Source: Hyalangium ruber (GTDB taxonomy: Bacteria; Myxococcota; Myxococcia; Myxococcales; Myxococcaceae). From it: 64,000 nucleotides of DNA. The DNA lies in assembly GCF_034259325.1 (NCBI RefSeq), contig NZ_JAXIVS010000004.1, positions 186,001 through 250,000 of the forward strand, read 5' to 3'. Of this stretch, positions 22,302 to 30,716 are shown piece by piece (within the stretch, counting starts at the first letter, position 1; every line of letters starts with the position of its first letter). Position numbers and translations under genes: made by a program. The notes under the pieces are model-generated. The model saw nothing but the letters and a program-made list of their open reading frames with translations, ran no database searches and was not told the DNA's origin.

Positions 22302-23930
22302 ATGACTCCGACCGAGAGAACTCTTGCCCGGCTGCCTTCCCACCTGCGTCGCTACGTGGTGGGCCAGGAGTATGAGGCCTATACGCCGAGAGATCAGGCG
22401 GTGTGGCGCCACATCCTCCGTCGGCTGCGCGCGCACCTGTCGGACAAGGCGCACGCGGTGTACCTGGAGGGCCTCGAGGCGACGGGCATCGGCGTGGAGC
22501 GCCTGCCCAGCATGGATGAGATGAACGAGCGGCTGGCCAGGCTGGGCTGGGGCGCGGTGAGCGTGCGGGGCTTCATCCCCACGGCGGTGTTCACCGAGCT
22601 GCAGTCGCTGGGCGTGCTGGCGATCGCCGCGGACATCCGCACCCACGAGCACATCCAGTACACGCCGGCGCCGGACATCGTCCACGAGAGCGCGGGGCAC
22701 GCGCCCATCATCGCCAACGCGCGTTATGCCGAGTTCCTCAAGCGCTGCGGGTTGGCGGCGTTCAAGGCGATTGCCTCGCTGGAGGACCAGGTCGTCTTCG
22801 AGGCGATCCGCAACCTGAGCGTGGTGAAGGAGGACCCCTCGGCCACGCCCGAAGAGGTGGAGCACGCGCAGGCGCGGCTGGATGCGGCGCAGAAGGGCTG
22901 CCGCTACGTGAGCGAGAGCACCCGGGCCTCGCGCCTGTACTGGTGGACGGCGGAGTACGGGATGGTGGGCAGCCTGGAGCAGCCGCGCCTGTACGGGGCG
23001 GGGCTGCTGTCGAGCATTGGCGAGGCGGAGCACTGCCTCACGCCGGCGGTGCAGAAGGTGCCGCTGACGGCGGACTGCGCGGACATCGGCTACGACATCA
23101 CCCAGATGCAGCCGCAGCTCTTCGTGGCGCGCGACTTCGAGCACCTGTTCGAGGTGCTGGAGCAGTTCGAGGCGACGCTGGCGTGGAAGCGCGGCGGGGA
23201 CTACGGCCTGCAGGAGGCGCAGCGGGCGCGCTCGGTGAACCACCTGGTGCTCTCGGACGGGCGCGAGGTGACGGGCCGGGTGGAGCGGCTGGAGCCGGGC
23301 GTGAGCGCCGTCGCCGAGGGCTTGAGCACGGCGCTGGTGCAGCTTGGAGGGCCGGTGATGCTCTCGCGCGGCGGCAAGGCCGTGGAGAAGCCGTGGACGG
23401 GCGTGGCGCTGGTGGCATTTGGCAAGGGCACGCTGCCGGAGCGCGGCGAGTTTGAGTTCGAGTTGGCGAGCGGCCTGCGCCTGAGCGGCTTCGCGGTGGG
23501 CGGCGGCGAGGTGCTCAACCTGCGCGGCACGCTGGGCGGACGGGAGCTGGATCTGCCCTCGGTGGCGCGGCTCTACCTGAGCGAGGGGCTGCCCTCGGTG
23601 GCGGGAGGCCCCGCGGACGCGGCGGCGTGGGACCGCTGGTTCGGAGAGCTCAACGCGTTCGCCGAGGGAGATGGCGAGGCGCGGGCGCGGGCGCGCAAGG
23701 CGGAGGCACTGCCTCCGGCGCTGGCGGCGCTCTACCGCGAGGTGCGCGCCATGCGCGAGTCGGGAGACATCCGGCCTGATCGGCTGGAGCAGATCGCCCA
23801 GGCCGCGGCCGGGTTCCCGGACGATTGGCTGCTGCGGGAAGAGGTGCGGGAGCTGCGCGAGGCCCCACAGACAGCACCGCTGCGCTCGGCCATGTCCGCG
23901 CACAAGTCCCGGACACACGCCTCGGCGTAA
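22302..23930 (+). CDS. Aromatic amino acid hydroxylase with extended C-terminal region
   Basis: Iron- and pterin-dependent monooxygenase acting on Phe, Tyr or Trp. The iron ligands are His128 and His133 in PDIVHESAGHAP and Glu218 in WWTAEYGMVG. The catalytic core ends near residue 300. A further 240 residues follow: a beta-rich segment with VNHLVLSDGREVTGRVERLEPG and repeated Gly-rich strands, then a helical tail. Typical bacterial phenylalanine hydroxylases are about 260-300 residues, so this is a long form; long forms are known in Bacteroidetes, Bacillus and Myxococcota. The ATG at 22302 is preceded by AGGAAAGAGGG. No pterin recycling enzyme is adjacent. Confidence 0.87.
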   Translation: MTPTERTLARLPSHLRRYVVGQEYEAYTPRDQAVWRHILRRLRAHLSDKAHAVYLEGLEATGIGVERLPSMDEMNERLARLGWGAVSVRGFIPTAVFTELQSLGVLAIAADIRTHEHIQYTPAPDIVHESAGHAPIIANARYAEFLKRCGLAAFKAIASLEDQVVFEAIRNLSVVKEDPSATPEEVEHAQARLDAAQKGCRYVSESTRASRLYWWTAEYGMVGSLEQPRLYGAGLLSSIGEAEHCLTPAVQKVPLTADCADIGYDITQMQPQLFVARDFEHLFEVLEQFEATLAWKRGGDYGLQEAQRARSVNHLVLSDGREVTGRVERLEPGVSAVAEGLSTALVQLGGPVMLSRGGKAVEKPWTGVALVAFGKGTLPERGEFEFELASGLRLSGFAVGGGEVLNLRGTLGGRELDLPSVARLYLSEGLPSVAGGPADAAAWDRWFGELNAFAEGDGEARARARKAEALPPALAALYREVRAMRESGDIRPDRLEQIAQAAAGFPDDWLLREEVRELREAPQTAPLRSAMSAHKSRTHASA

Positions 23931-23940
23931 CAATCAGCGC

Positions 23941-25428
23941 TCAAGGCGGGTGCGCCGTCGGCTGGCGCCGGGGAGGAGCGGAGGGCAGGTAACAGGCCCC
24001 CTTCCACTCGTACGCGTCCTCCCGGCAGGGCAACGTGGCATCGCGTAGCGCGTACCAGCACCCGCCCCGAAGCTCCACCTCGCCATTCTTGTTACACGGC
24101 GGCCGGCGCTGGCCGGGAAAGGGATTCGCGGGCAGCGGCAGCCCCACCGCTGGCACCTTCTCTTCGGTGAGCATGGTGGCAAGCATCGCGGCGGAAGGGG
24201 CGCTGTCACCTACCGCCACGCTGCCACCCTCGTGCGAATCCCTATCGGCATGCGCTAGTTCTTGCCCTCGGCGCAACCACGCCACGGCGAGCCCCGCGAG
24301 CAGCAATGCCAGGAGCGCCACAGCCAGTTCCGCTCCCCACATGGGGCCCAAGAACCGAGGCCGAACCTGCTCACGGGGGGCCGCTACCCGAGTTCGCGCC
24401 GTTGCCTCGCGCAGTGCCAGTACCTCCTTCGCGGCGACATCCTGATCCACGACCCGCCGCACTCGCTCCAGGGGGCGCCAGCGGGGATTCGACTCGTCCC
24501 CCCAGCAGAACAACGGACGGTCCCCCTCCGGCCCTGCGCTGCGCGCCGCCTGCTCCAGCGCTTCGGCCGCCACCCAAGCCTTACCCTCGAAACGCTCCAC
24601 TGGCGCAATGTCCAGCAATCGCAGGATGAGCGCCTCCAGTTCCGGGCTCACCCGAGGGTTGAGTTCTCGCGGTAGACGCGGCCCACCTCTTTCCTCGCGC
24701 CACGCCTCGGTGCCTTCCTCATCCCTGGACGGATACTCGTCCGTCACCAACCGCCACGCCGTCACGCCCAACGCAAAGAGGTCATCACATGCGCTGGCCG
24801 GGTAGTGCGCCGTGGGGTGACGGAGGAATGCGCGGAGAAACGCCTGCGCCTCGGGACTTCGATAGGAAGGAGTTCCTGGAGGCAACAACCGCCAAGTGAG
24901 CGTGGCCGCGCCCCGGTAATGCCCCGCCCCGAAGTCCGTGAGGAAGGCCCGGCCATCTCCCGCTCGAACCAGGACGTTGGCCCCCTTCACGTCCCGATGC
25001 ACACCACCGACTGCGTGCGTGGCCTCCAAAGCTCTCGCCACCTGCGCCAGCAGTCGCAATGCCTGCCGCGAGGAGGGGTTTCGCCGCGAGGCCCACTCGT
25101 ACAACGGCTCGCCTTCCACCCACTCCATCACCAGGTAGGGAAAGGCTCCAGAGGGGTGCTCCCACACACCCTGGTCATGCAATCGAGGAACGTGAGAACT
25201 CGGGATGTGCGAGAGCAACCACGCCTCGCGCTCGAAGCGCTCATCTCGTGGGTGGATGGCCAGCTTGAGCGCGAACGGACCGGAGGTATCGGGGCCTTCA
25301 CGCTCCACGCGGTAGAGGGTGCCGTAGGCGCCCCGGCCTCCCCAACCCGTCACTCGCCATGCTCCCACCTTCGTCCCCACCGGGAGGCTGAGAGGATCCA
25401 CTTCCTGAAGGGATCGCTTCGTCCCCAT
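23941..25428 (-). CDS. Transmembrane Ser/Thr protein kinase with C-terminal four-cysteine domain
   Basis: 495 residues from the ATG at 25428, which has GGAG at good spacing; an upstream in-frame start at 25455 lacks one. Kinase core: GGRGAYGTLY loop, ALKLA lysine, catalytic HRDVKGAN at 144-151, DFG, SPE. A transmembrane helix lies near 366-385, then a linker and a C-terminal domain with cysteines spaced C-x11-C-x10-C-x10-C (GGCW, YEWKGACY). It is the closest relative of the kinase at 27135. About 90-160 bp upstream of the start are two long palindromes (25520-25585) that may control it. Confidence 0.88.
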   Translation of the reverse strand: MGTKRSLQEVDPLSLPVGTKVGAWRVTGWGGRGAYGTLYRVEREGPDTSGPFALKLAIHPRDERFEREAWLLSHIPSSHVPRLHDQGVWEHPSGAFPYLVMEWVEGEPLYEWASRRNPSSRQALRLLAQVARALEATHAVGGVHRDVKGANVLVRAGDGRAFLTDFGAGHYRGAATLTWRLLPPGTPSYRSPEAQAFLRAFLRHPTAHYPASACDDLFALGVTAWRLVTDEYPSRDEEGTEAWREERGGPRLPRELNPRVSPELEALILRLLDIAPVERFEGKAWVAAEALEQAARSAGPEGDRPLFCWGDESNPRWRPLERVRRVVDQDVAAKEVLALREATARTRVAAPREQVRPRFLGPMWGAELAVALLALLLAGLAVAWLRRGQELAHADRDSHEGGSVAVGDSAPSAAMLATMLTEEKVPAVGLPLPANPFPGQRRPPCNKNGEVELRGGCWYALRDATLPCREDAYEWKGACYLPSAPPRRQPTAHPP

Positions 25429-25519
25429 GAGCATTCTCCAACTTGGGGTAGGCAACTCCGCCCAGTCGCCCTACCCTACCTCATGGGTTATCAAGCTGCT
25501 TCCTGCCTTCCAGCTGGCG

Positions 25520-25541
25520 GACTACTAACTGGTTAGTAGTC
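25520..25541. promoter_or_regulatory. Palindrome 1, probable operator
   Basis: Ten-base arms GACTACTAAC and GTTAGTAGTC are perfect inverted repeats around a central TG. Size and symmetry suit a dimeric regulator such as a TetR-type protein. As RNA it would be an AT-rich 9 bp hairpin with a CTGG loop and no T tract, so a terminator is less likely. Confidence 0.55.
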
Positions 25542-25563
25542 CCGGCCCCCGTCCTGGCACGCA

Positions 25564-25585
25564 GACTCCTAACTGGTTAGGAGTC
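25564..25585. promoter_or_regulatory. Palindrome 2, probable operator
   Basis: Arms GACTCCTAAC and GTTAGGAGTC around TG. It differs from palindrome 1 by one base in each arm, and the two changes preserve the symmetry. The centres are 44 bp apart, close to four helical turns, which favours cooperative binding on one DNA face. Confidence 0.55.
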
Positions 25586-25694
25586 ACAGCTCGATTTAAC
25601 TGCCCAATGCCCCCAAAGGCCCTGCTGGTTAGAGTTGGGCTGGCACTTTCTGCCTGGGCTGCACGATAACCTGTGAGCACGTGTCCGACACCGC

Positions 25695-27029
25695 TCACGG
25701 CTTGTAGGTCTGGATTCGCGAACCGGGCACGCGCTTGGCCAGGTGTTCCATGTGGGTGGCCACCTCGGTGAGCACGCGCGTCTTGTCGATCGTGAGCAGG
25801 CGTCGGTCTCGCATGACGACGCGCCCATCCACCATCACGGTCTGCACATCGCTGGCACGGGCGCTGTACACCAGCCCAGCCGCGAGGTTGTGCGGCGGCT
25901 GCCAATGCGCCCCGCTCGTGTCCACGAGGATGATGTCGGCCAGGTAGCCCGGAGCGAGCTTTCCGAGCCGGTCCCCCATCCCCAGCACCGCCGCGCTGCC
26001 CCGCGTGGCGATATCGAGCGCCTCTGAAATAGGCAGCACCTCGGGGTTGGACGCCTCGTGCTTCTGCATCATCGCCATGAGGCGCAGGCTCTCGAAGATA
26101 TCGAGCGTGTTGTTGCTCACCGCTCCATCCGTCGCCAGCCCCACGGGAATCCCCGCCTTGCGCAGCGCCCGGATGGGCGTAATCCCCATGGCCAGCTTCA
26201 GGTACGTCTTGGGCGCGTGCGCGATGCCCACGTGGTCTCGGTAGCGCGACAGGCGCTCCGTGTCCTCGGGCAGCAGGCCACACCCGTGGGCGATGATGAC
26301 CGGGACGCTGAGCACTCCCGTGTCATCCAGCACCTGGATGGGCGTCATCTCCCGCTTGTCCAGGCTCGCCTGCGTCTGCCCCATCTCCTCGGAGGCGTGG
26401 ATGTGGATGCCCACCCCCAGCCGCTTCGCGTGCGCGACGGAGGCCCGCAGGAAGCCATCGTCACAGGTGTACGGCGCGTGCGGAGCCATGCAGGTGGTGA
26501 TGCGGCCACCCGCCCCTCCCTTCCACCGCTCGGCGAAGGCGGCGGTCTCCTCGAGCGCGCCCAGTCCTCGGCTGCCGAACACGGCCCAGCCCAGGTGCGC
26601 CCGGGTGCCAGCCTCCTCCACGGCGCGGGCCACCCGGTCCATGAAGAAGTAGTGGTCGGCCACGGTGGTGACGCCACCTTCGATCATCTCGATGAGCCCC
26701 AGGAGCATTCCCCAGTAGACGAGCTCCTCGGTGAGGTTGCTCTCCAGCGGCCAGATGAACTCGTTGAACCAGCGCTCGATGGACACATCCTCGGCCAGCC
26801 CTCGGAAGAGCACCATGGGCACGTGGGAGTGCGTGTTGATCAGCCCCGGCATGGCGAGCATTCCATGGGCTTCAATGACGTCGAGCTCGGCCTCGGGAGG
26901 CTGGCCCGTGGGCCGTACCTCCGCGATGCGATTGCCACGAACGACGATGTCCTGGTTGCGCACGAGGGTGGGCACACCGCGCTCATCGGGGACGAGCGCG
27001 TGGCAGTTGCGAAGGAGGGTGTTCGTCAT
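25695..27029 (-). CDS. mtaD: Methylthioadenosine / S-adenosylhomocysteine deaminase
   Basis: Amidohydrolase that deaminates MTA or SAH (or a related adenosine derivative) to the inosine form. 444 residues. Metal ligands His67 and His69 (NTHSHV), His211 (HIHASE) and Asp301 (ATDGAVSNN), plus His184 in APHAPY. PGLINTHSHVPMVLFRGLAEDV and GLATDGAVSNN are the hallmarks of the MtaD/SAH deaminase group as opposed to guanine deaminase. The window also holds mtnP, mtnA and an aldolase, so the cell may have two routes for MTA. It is flanked by two kinase genes on the same strand. Confidence 0.85.
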   Translation of the reverse strand: MTNTLLRNCHALVPDERGVPTLVRNQDIVVRGNRIAEVRPTGQPPEAELDVIEAHGMLAMPGLINTHSHVPMVLFRGLAEDVSIERWFNEFIWPLESNLTEELVYWGMLLGLIEMIEGGVTTVADHYFFMDRVARAVEEAGTRAHLGWAVFGSRGLGALEETAAFAERWKGGAGGRITTCMAPHAPYTCDDGFLRASVAHAKRLGVGIHIHASEEMGQTQASLDKREMTPIQVLDDTGVLSVPVIIAHGCGLLPEDTERLSRYRDHVGIAHAPKTYLKLAMGITPIRALRKAGIPVGLATDGAVSNNTLDIFESLRLMAMMQKHEASNPEVLPISEALDIATRGSAAVLGMGDRLGKLAPGYLADIILVDTSGAHWQPPHNLAAGLVYSARASDVQTVMVDGRVVMRDRRLLTIDKTRVLTEVATHMEHLAKRVPGSRIQTYKP

Positions 27030-27134
27030 CGTGGGCTCGCGGTCGGCTGGCGGTAGAGCGCAGAGAGGAGCACGTCGCCCCCACCCTTGTACACGACGAC
27101 ACTGCCCCGTTTGCCGCCTGCCGAAACCTTCTGA

Positions 27135-28676
27135 CTACGGCCGCTCCGAGGTGGGCGCGCGGGGGGGCTGATAGCTGGGCAGGTAGCAACTGCCCTTCCA
27201 CTCGTAGCCCATGTCCCGGCACGGAGGCTTCACATCCGCCAGCCGAATCCAGCACCCGTCATTGATGGCGGCCTCCAGCGGAGGCCGGCAATGCGGCGCT
27301 CGCCGCTGGGCGCGGAACGGGGACTCGGGCATGGGCAAGCCGATGGGGTCTCCATGGGAGGGCTCCTTCAGCTCGGCCATGGTCGCGGCCGGCACGGTAT
27401 CGGCCAGCCCCACCACACCTCCATCCCGCTCCCCCGCATCCGGCTCCTCCTGTGCCACCGGGTGCTGCTCCGCCTCGAGGCGACGCAGGCCCGAAGCGCA
27501 CAGCTCTCCGGTGAGCAGCAACCCGAGCGCCGCGGCCAGGCCCGCGCCGAACCAGGGCCAGACGGGCTCACGCGCGGCGACTTGCTCGGTGGTCGCTCGG
27601 GCCCGCTCCGCCTCGCGCCGCTCGGCGCTCACGCGAGCCTCCGCCCCACCGCGCCCGGGCACACGTTTCGCTTTCGGCTCCCCCGGAGGAGGAAGCGGGG
27701 CCACCGCCTTCTCGGTGGGGGCCTTGGAGCGCCCCAGCGCCTCCAGGTCGAAGAGCGGCACATCCGCCTCGGGCCCCGCCTGGGCCGCCGTGAGCTCCAG
27801 CGCCTCGGCCAGCTCGCGCGCGGTGCCTCGGGCCTGGGGCCGTACCGAGAGCATGCGAAGGATGAGGGCCTCGAGCCGCGCCTCCACCCGCGGGTTGAGC
27901 GCGCGCGGTGACTGCGAGAGGCCCCCCTCCTGGTACCAGCAGCGACTGGCCCCCTCCTCGCCGGGGTCCGTGGGCGGTGGGTACCGGTCCGTCACCAGCC
28001 TCCAGGCGGTGACTCCCAGGGCGAACACGTCGTCCGCGGGCTGGACCGCGTAGTGGGCGTTGGGCAGCCGGAAGTAGCGCTGGGCGAACCGCCAGGCCTC
28101 GGGGCTGCGATAGGCGGGAGTGCCCGGGGGCAGCACCTCGTGGGTGAGCGTGGCCGAGCCCGCGCAGTGCCCCGCCCCGAAGTCCAGGAGGAAGGCCTGG
28201 TCATCCGCCCGCCGCACCAGCACGTTCTCGCCCTTCACGTCCCGGTGTACGCCGCCCACCGCGTGGGTCGCCTCCAGCGCCCGCGCCACCTGCGCCAGCA
28301 GCGCCAGGGCCTGCCGCGAGGAGGGGTTGCTCGCCACCGCCCACTCGTAGAGCGGAATCCCCTCTACCCACTCCATGACGAGGTAGGGGTAGGTGACGCC
28401 CGAGGGGTGGCGCCAGCGCCCATGGCCCAGCAGGCGCGGCACGTGGGGGTGGTGGATGCGGCCCAGCAGCTCCACCTCCCGCTCGAAGCGCGCGTCGTGC
28501 CAGTGAATGGCCAGCTTCAGGGCCGCGAGCCCCCCGGCTTCACCCTCGGCCTTCACGGCGCGGTACACGGTGCCGTAGGTGCCCCGGCCGCCCCACCCCT
28601 TCACCTGCCACGAGCCCACCCGCGTGCCGGGCGGCAGCGCGGTCGGGTTCAGCTCAGGTGGGGCGGAGCTCTCCAT
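27135..28676 (-). CDS. Transmembrane Ser/Thr protein kinase with C-terminal four-cysteine domain
   Basis: 513 residues. GGRGTYGTVY glycine loop, ALKLA lysine, catalytic loop HRDVKGEN at 144-151 and DFG at 165-167. An Ala/Glu/Arg-rich juxtamembrane stretch (340-372) with coiled-coil character leads to a transmembrane helix near 374-393, an acidic linker and the C-x11-C-x10-C-x10-C tail (DGCW, YEWKGSCY). On the minus strand a TAGGGT hexamer ends nine or so bases before the ATG, which could be a -10 box for a leaderless or nearly leaderless message. Confidence 0.88.
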   Translation of the reverse strand: MESSAPPELNPTALPPGTRVGSWQVKGWGGRGTYGTVYRAVKAEGEAGGLAALKLAIHWHDARFEREVELLGRIHHPHVPRLLGHGRWRHPSGVTYPYLVMEWVEGIPLYEWAVASNPSSRQALALLAQVARALEATHAVGGVHRDVKGENVLVRRADDQAFLLDFGAGHCAGSATLTHEVLPPGTPAYRSPEAWRFAQRYFRLPNAHYAVQPADDVFALGVTAWRLVTDRYPPPTDPGEEGASRCWYQEGGLSQSPRALNPRVEARLEALILRMLSVRPQARGTARELAEALELTAAQAGPEADVPLFDLEALGRSKAPTEKAVAPLPPPGEPKAKRVPGRGGAEARVSAERREAERARATTEQVAAREPVWPWFGAGLAAALGLLLTGELCASGLRRLEAEQHPVAQEEPDAGERDGGVVGLADTVPAATMAELKEPSHGDPIGLPMPESPFRAQRRAPHCRPPLEAAINDGCWIRLADVKPPCRDMGYEWKGSCYLPSYQPPRAPTSERP

Positions 28677-28854
28677 GAGGGCCCTACCCTACTCCATGGG
28701 TGAAGTGAGAAGCACCCCTCCCATTACGTCCACCCCGCGCCCACCGCCAGGACATGTCCAGGAACCCACCACTCCTTGCCCTGGCGGCTTGCCCCGCCCC
28801 TGGCGCGGGGCGAGGCTACGGGCCCTCTCGCCCCGTCCCCGCGAGGAGCGCCCC

Positions 28855-29208
28855 ATGAGCGATACCGACACCTTCCTGCGCCTGGCCTTCGCCCAGTCCC
28901 CCGCCGCCGAGGCCAACGCCGCCATGGCGCGCATCCGCGAGGAGCAGGGGGATGCCAAGAGCTACGAGTTCGTGCTGCCCGACAAGGAGGTGCGCGCCTT
29001 CCTGCTGGAGCGCACGTTGCCCCGACTGGTGGACTACCTGGAGTCGGTGGGCGCCAGGCTGCCGGGCTGCGGCGGCGTGTTCCTCTCGGTGTTCGCCGGG
29101 GACACCCTGCACTTCCTCCACGCCCGGGACGCGGTGAGCCTGTTGTCCGAGTGGAGCGGCCTGTCCCTGGACGAGCTGAAGCGCCGCTACGGCCCCAACC
29201 GCACCTGA
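28855..29208 (+). CDS. Small hypothetical protein
   Basis: 117 residues from the ATG at 28855, preceded by GAGGAG. No signal peptide or membrane segment. Helical, with an acidic N-terminal half and a hydrophobic core FLSVFAGDTLHFLHARDAVSLL. I do not recognise the family. It ends 8 bp before the M28 peptidase gene, so the two are probably co-transcribed. Confidence 0.72.
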   Translation: MSDTDTFLRLAFAQSPAAEANAAMARIREEQGDAKSYEFVLPDKEVRAFLLERTLPRLVDYLESVGARLPGCGGVFLSVFAGDTLHFLHARDAVSLLSEWSGLSLDELKRRYGPNRT

Positions 29209-29216
29209 GAACCCCC

Positions 29217-30710
29217 ATGCCTGTAGGAACCTCCCCCCTGCGCCTATCCTCCCTGCTCTGCATCGCGCTCCTGGCCGCTCCGGCCCTGGCTCAGTCCGAG
29301 GCCGCTGCCCCCACCGAGGCCTCCCGGCTGGTGGCCACCTTCCTTGGAGAGACACCCTTGCTGAGCGATCTCCAGTCGCTCACGGATGAGGTGGGCGGCA
29401 GGGCCACCGGCTCGCCCGCCAACCTGCGCTCGGTGGAGTGGGCGCTGGCGCGCCTGCGCGAGGCCGGGGTGGAGGCGCGCAAGGAGTCCTTCCAGATGCC
29501 CGCCCTGTGGCTGGAGCGCTCCGCCCGCGCCACGGTGCAGGGAGAGCGCGTCAGCTACACGCCCCGGGTGGCGGCCATGCCCTTCTCCACCGCCACACCG
29601 CGCGGAGGCAAGACGGCGCCACTGCTCGCCGTGGGCCGAGGCACGGAGAAGGACTTCCAGGCGCTCGGGGACAAGGCACGCGGCGCGTTCTTGCTCGTGG
29701 AGACCGAGGAATTGAAGGACGTGGACGGACTCTTCCGCGAGTACAGCGAGAGCGCCGCCATCGAGCAGCGCGCGTTCGCGGTTGGCGTGGCAGGGGTGGT
29801 CTACATGGGCTCGCGGCCCAACAACCTGCTCTACCGGCACAACGTCTCGGTGGGACCGCGCAACACCCGGCCCATGCTGGTCATGGAGCGCGATGGGGCG
29901 CTGCGGGCGGTGCGGTTGCTGCGCGTGGGCAAGGCGCTGAGCCTCACGGCCGAGCTCGACATCCAGTCCGGCCCCGCCTACGAGAGCCACAACGTCATCG
30001 GGGAGATTCGCGGCGCCACCAGGCCAGAGGAAGTCGTGGTGGTAGGCGCGCACCTGGACTCGTGGGACCTGGGCACGGGAGCGCTGGACAACGGCGCCAA
30101 CGTGGTGCTGCTCATCGACGTGGCGCGGCAGATGCGGCGGTTGGGGCTCCAGCCGGCGCGCACGGTGCGCTTCGCCCTGTGGAACGGGGAGGAGCAGGGC
30201 ATGCAGGGCTCGTGGGGCTACACGAAGCGGCACGAGGCGGCGCTGGAGCACCACGTCATGGCGACCTCGCTGGACATCGGCTGCGGGCGAATCACGGGCT
30301 TCTTCACCGGAGGCCGGCCCGAGCTGCCCGCGCTGGTGGACCGGGCGCTGGCGCCGGTGAAGGGGCTGGGACCCTTCACGCACGTGGACGCGCCCGTGGT
30401 GGGTACGGACAACTTCGACTTCATGATGCACGGAGTGCCCAACCTGATCGCCAACCAGGAGCCGGCGCTCTACGGCCCCAACTACCACGCGCGCTCGGAC
30501 GAGCTGGACAAGTGCGACGCACAGCAGCTGCGGCTCAACGCCGCCATCGTCGCCGCGCTGGCGTATGGCTTTGCCCAGATGGAGCCGAAGCTGCCCCGCC
30601 AGTCGCGCGCCCAGGTGGAGGCGCTGATGCGCGCCACGGACCTGGCGCAGCAGATGAAGTCCTTCAACGTCTATGAGGACTGGGCCTCGGGCAAGCGCGG
30701 GAGGAAGTAG
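29217..30710 (+). CDS. Secreted M28 family zinc peptidase
   Basis: 497 residues with a signal peptide cleaved after ALA near residue 25. A PA-like insert domain lies near 110-250. The di-zinc catalytic core has GAHLDSWDLGTGALDNG (His, Asp and bridging Asp), the catalytic Glu pair in WNGEEQGMQGS, a late Asp in VGTDNFDF and the final His in NYHARSD. All ligands are present, so it should be active as an aminopeptidase or carboxypeptidase (Q/plasma glutamate carboxypeptidase-like) in the periplasm or outside, in keeping with predatory nutrition. Confidence 0.9.
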   Translation: MPVGTSPLRLSSLLCIALLAAPALAQSEAAAPTEASRLVATFLGETPLLSDLQSLTDEVGGRATGSPANLRSVEWALARLREAGVEARKESFQMPALWLERSARATVQGERVSYTPRVAAMPFSTATPRGGKTAPLLAVGRGTEKDFQALGDKARGAFLLVETEELKDVDGLFREYSESAAIEQRAFAVGVAGVVYMGSRPNNLLYRHNVSVGPRNTRPMLVMERDGALRAVRLLRVGKALSLTAELDIQSGPAYESHNVIGEIRGATRPEEVVVVGAHLDSWDLGTGALDNGANVVLLIDVARQMRRLGLQPARTVRFALWNGEEQGMQGSWGYTKRHEAALEHHVMATSLDIGCGRITGFFTGGRPELPALVDRALAPVKGLGPFTHVDAPVVGTDNFDFMMHGVPNLIANQEPALYGPNYHARSDELDKCDAQQLRLNAAIVAALAYGFAQMEPKLPRQSRAQVEALMRATDLAQQMKSFNVYEDWASGKRGRK

Positions 30711-30716
30711 GGCGGG

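Larger units (their letters stand above)
25429..25694. other. Intergenic region upstream of kinase gene with palindromes
   Basis: No coding sequence is seen. Minus-strand promoter candidate: a TAGGGT hexamer about 40 bases upstream of the kinase start, within a TAGGGTAGGG stretch that is repeated almost identically just upstream of the kinase gene at 28676. Two perfect-armed palindromes and a half copy (near 25623-25635) make up most of the remaining structure. Confidence 0.5.

Noticed and set aside
22041-23933. 630-codon minus-strand frame over the hydroxylase
   Set aside because: Shadow frame rich in Arg/His/Leu; the plus frame has an intact iron site.
25520-25585. Palindromes as Rho-independent terminators of mtaD
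   Set aside because: Stems are AT-rich with tiny loops and no T tract follows; two near-identical symmetric copies fit operators better.
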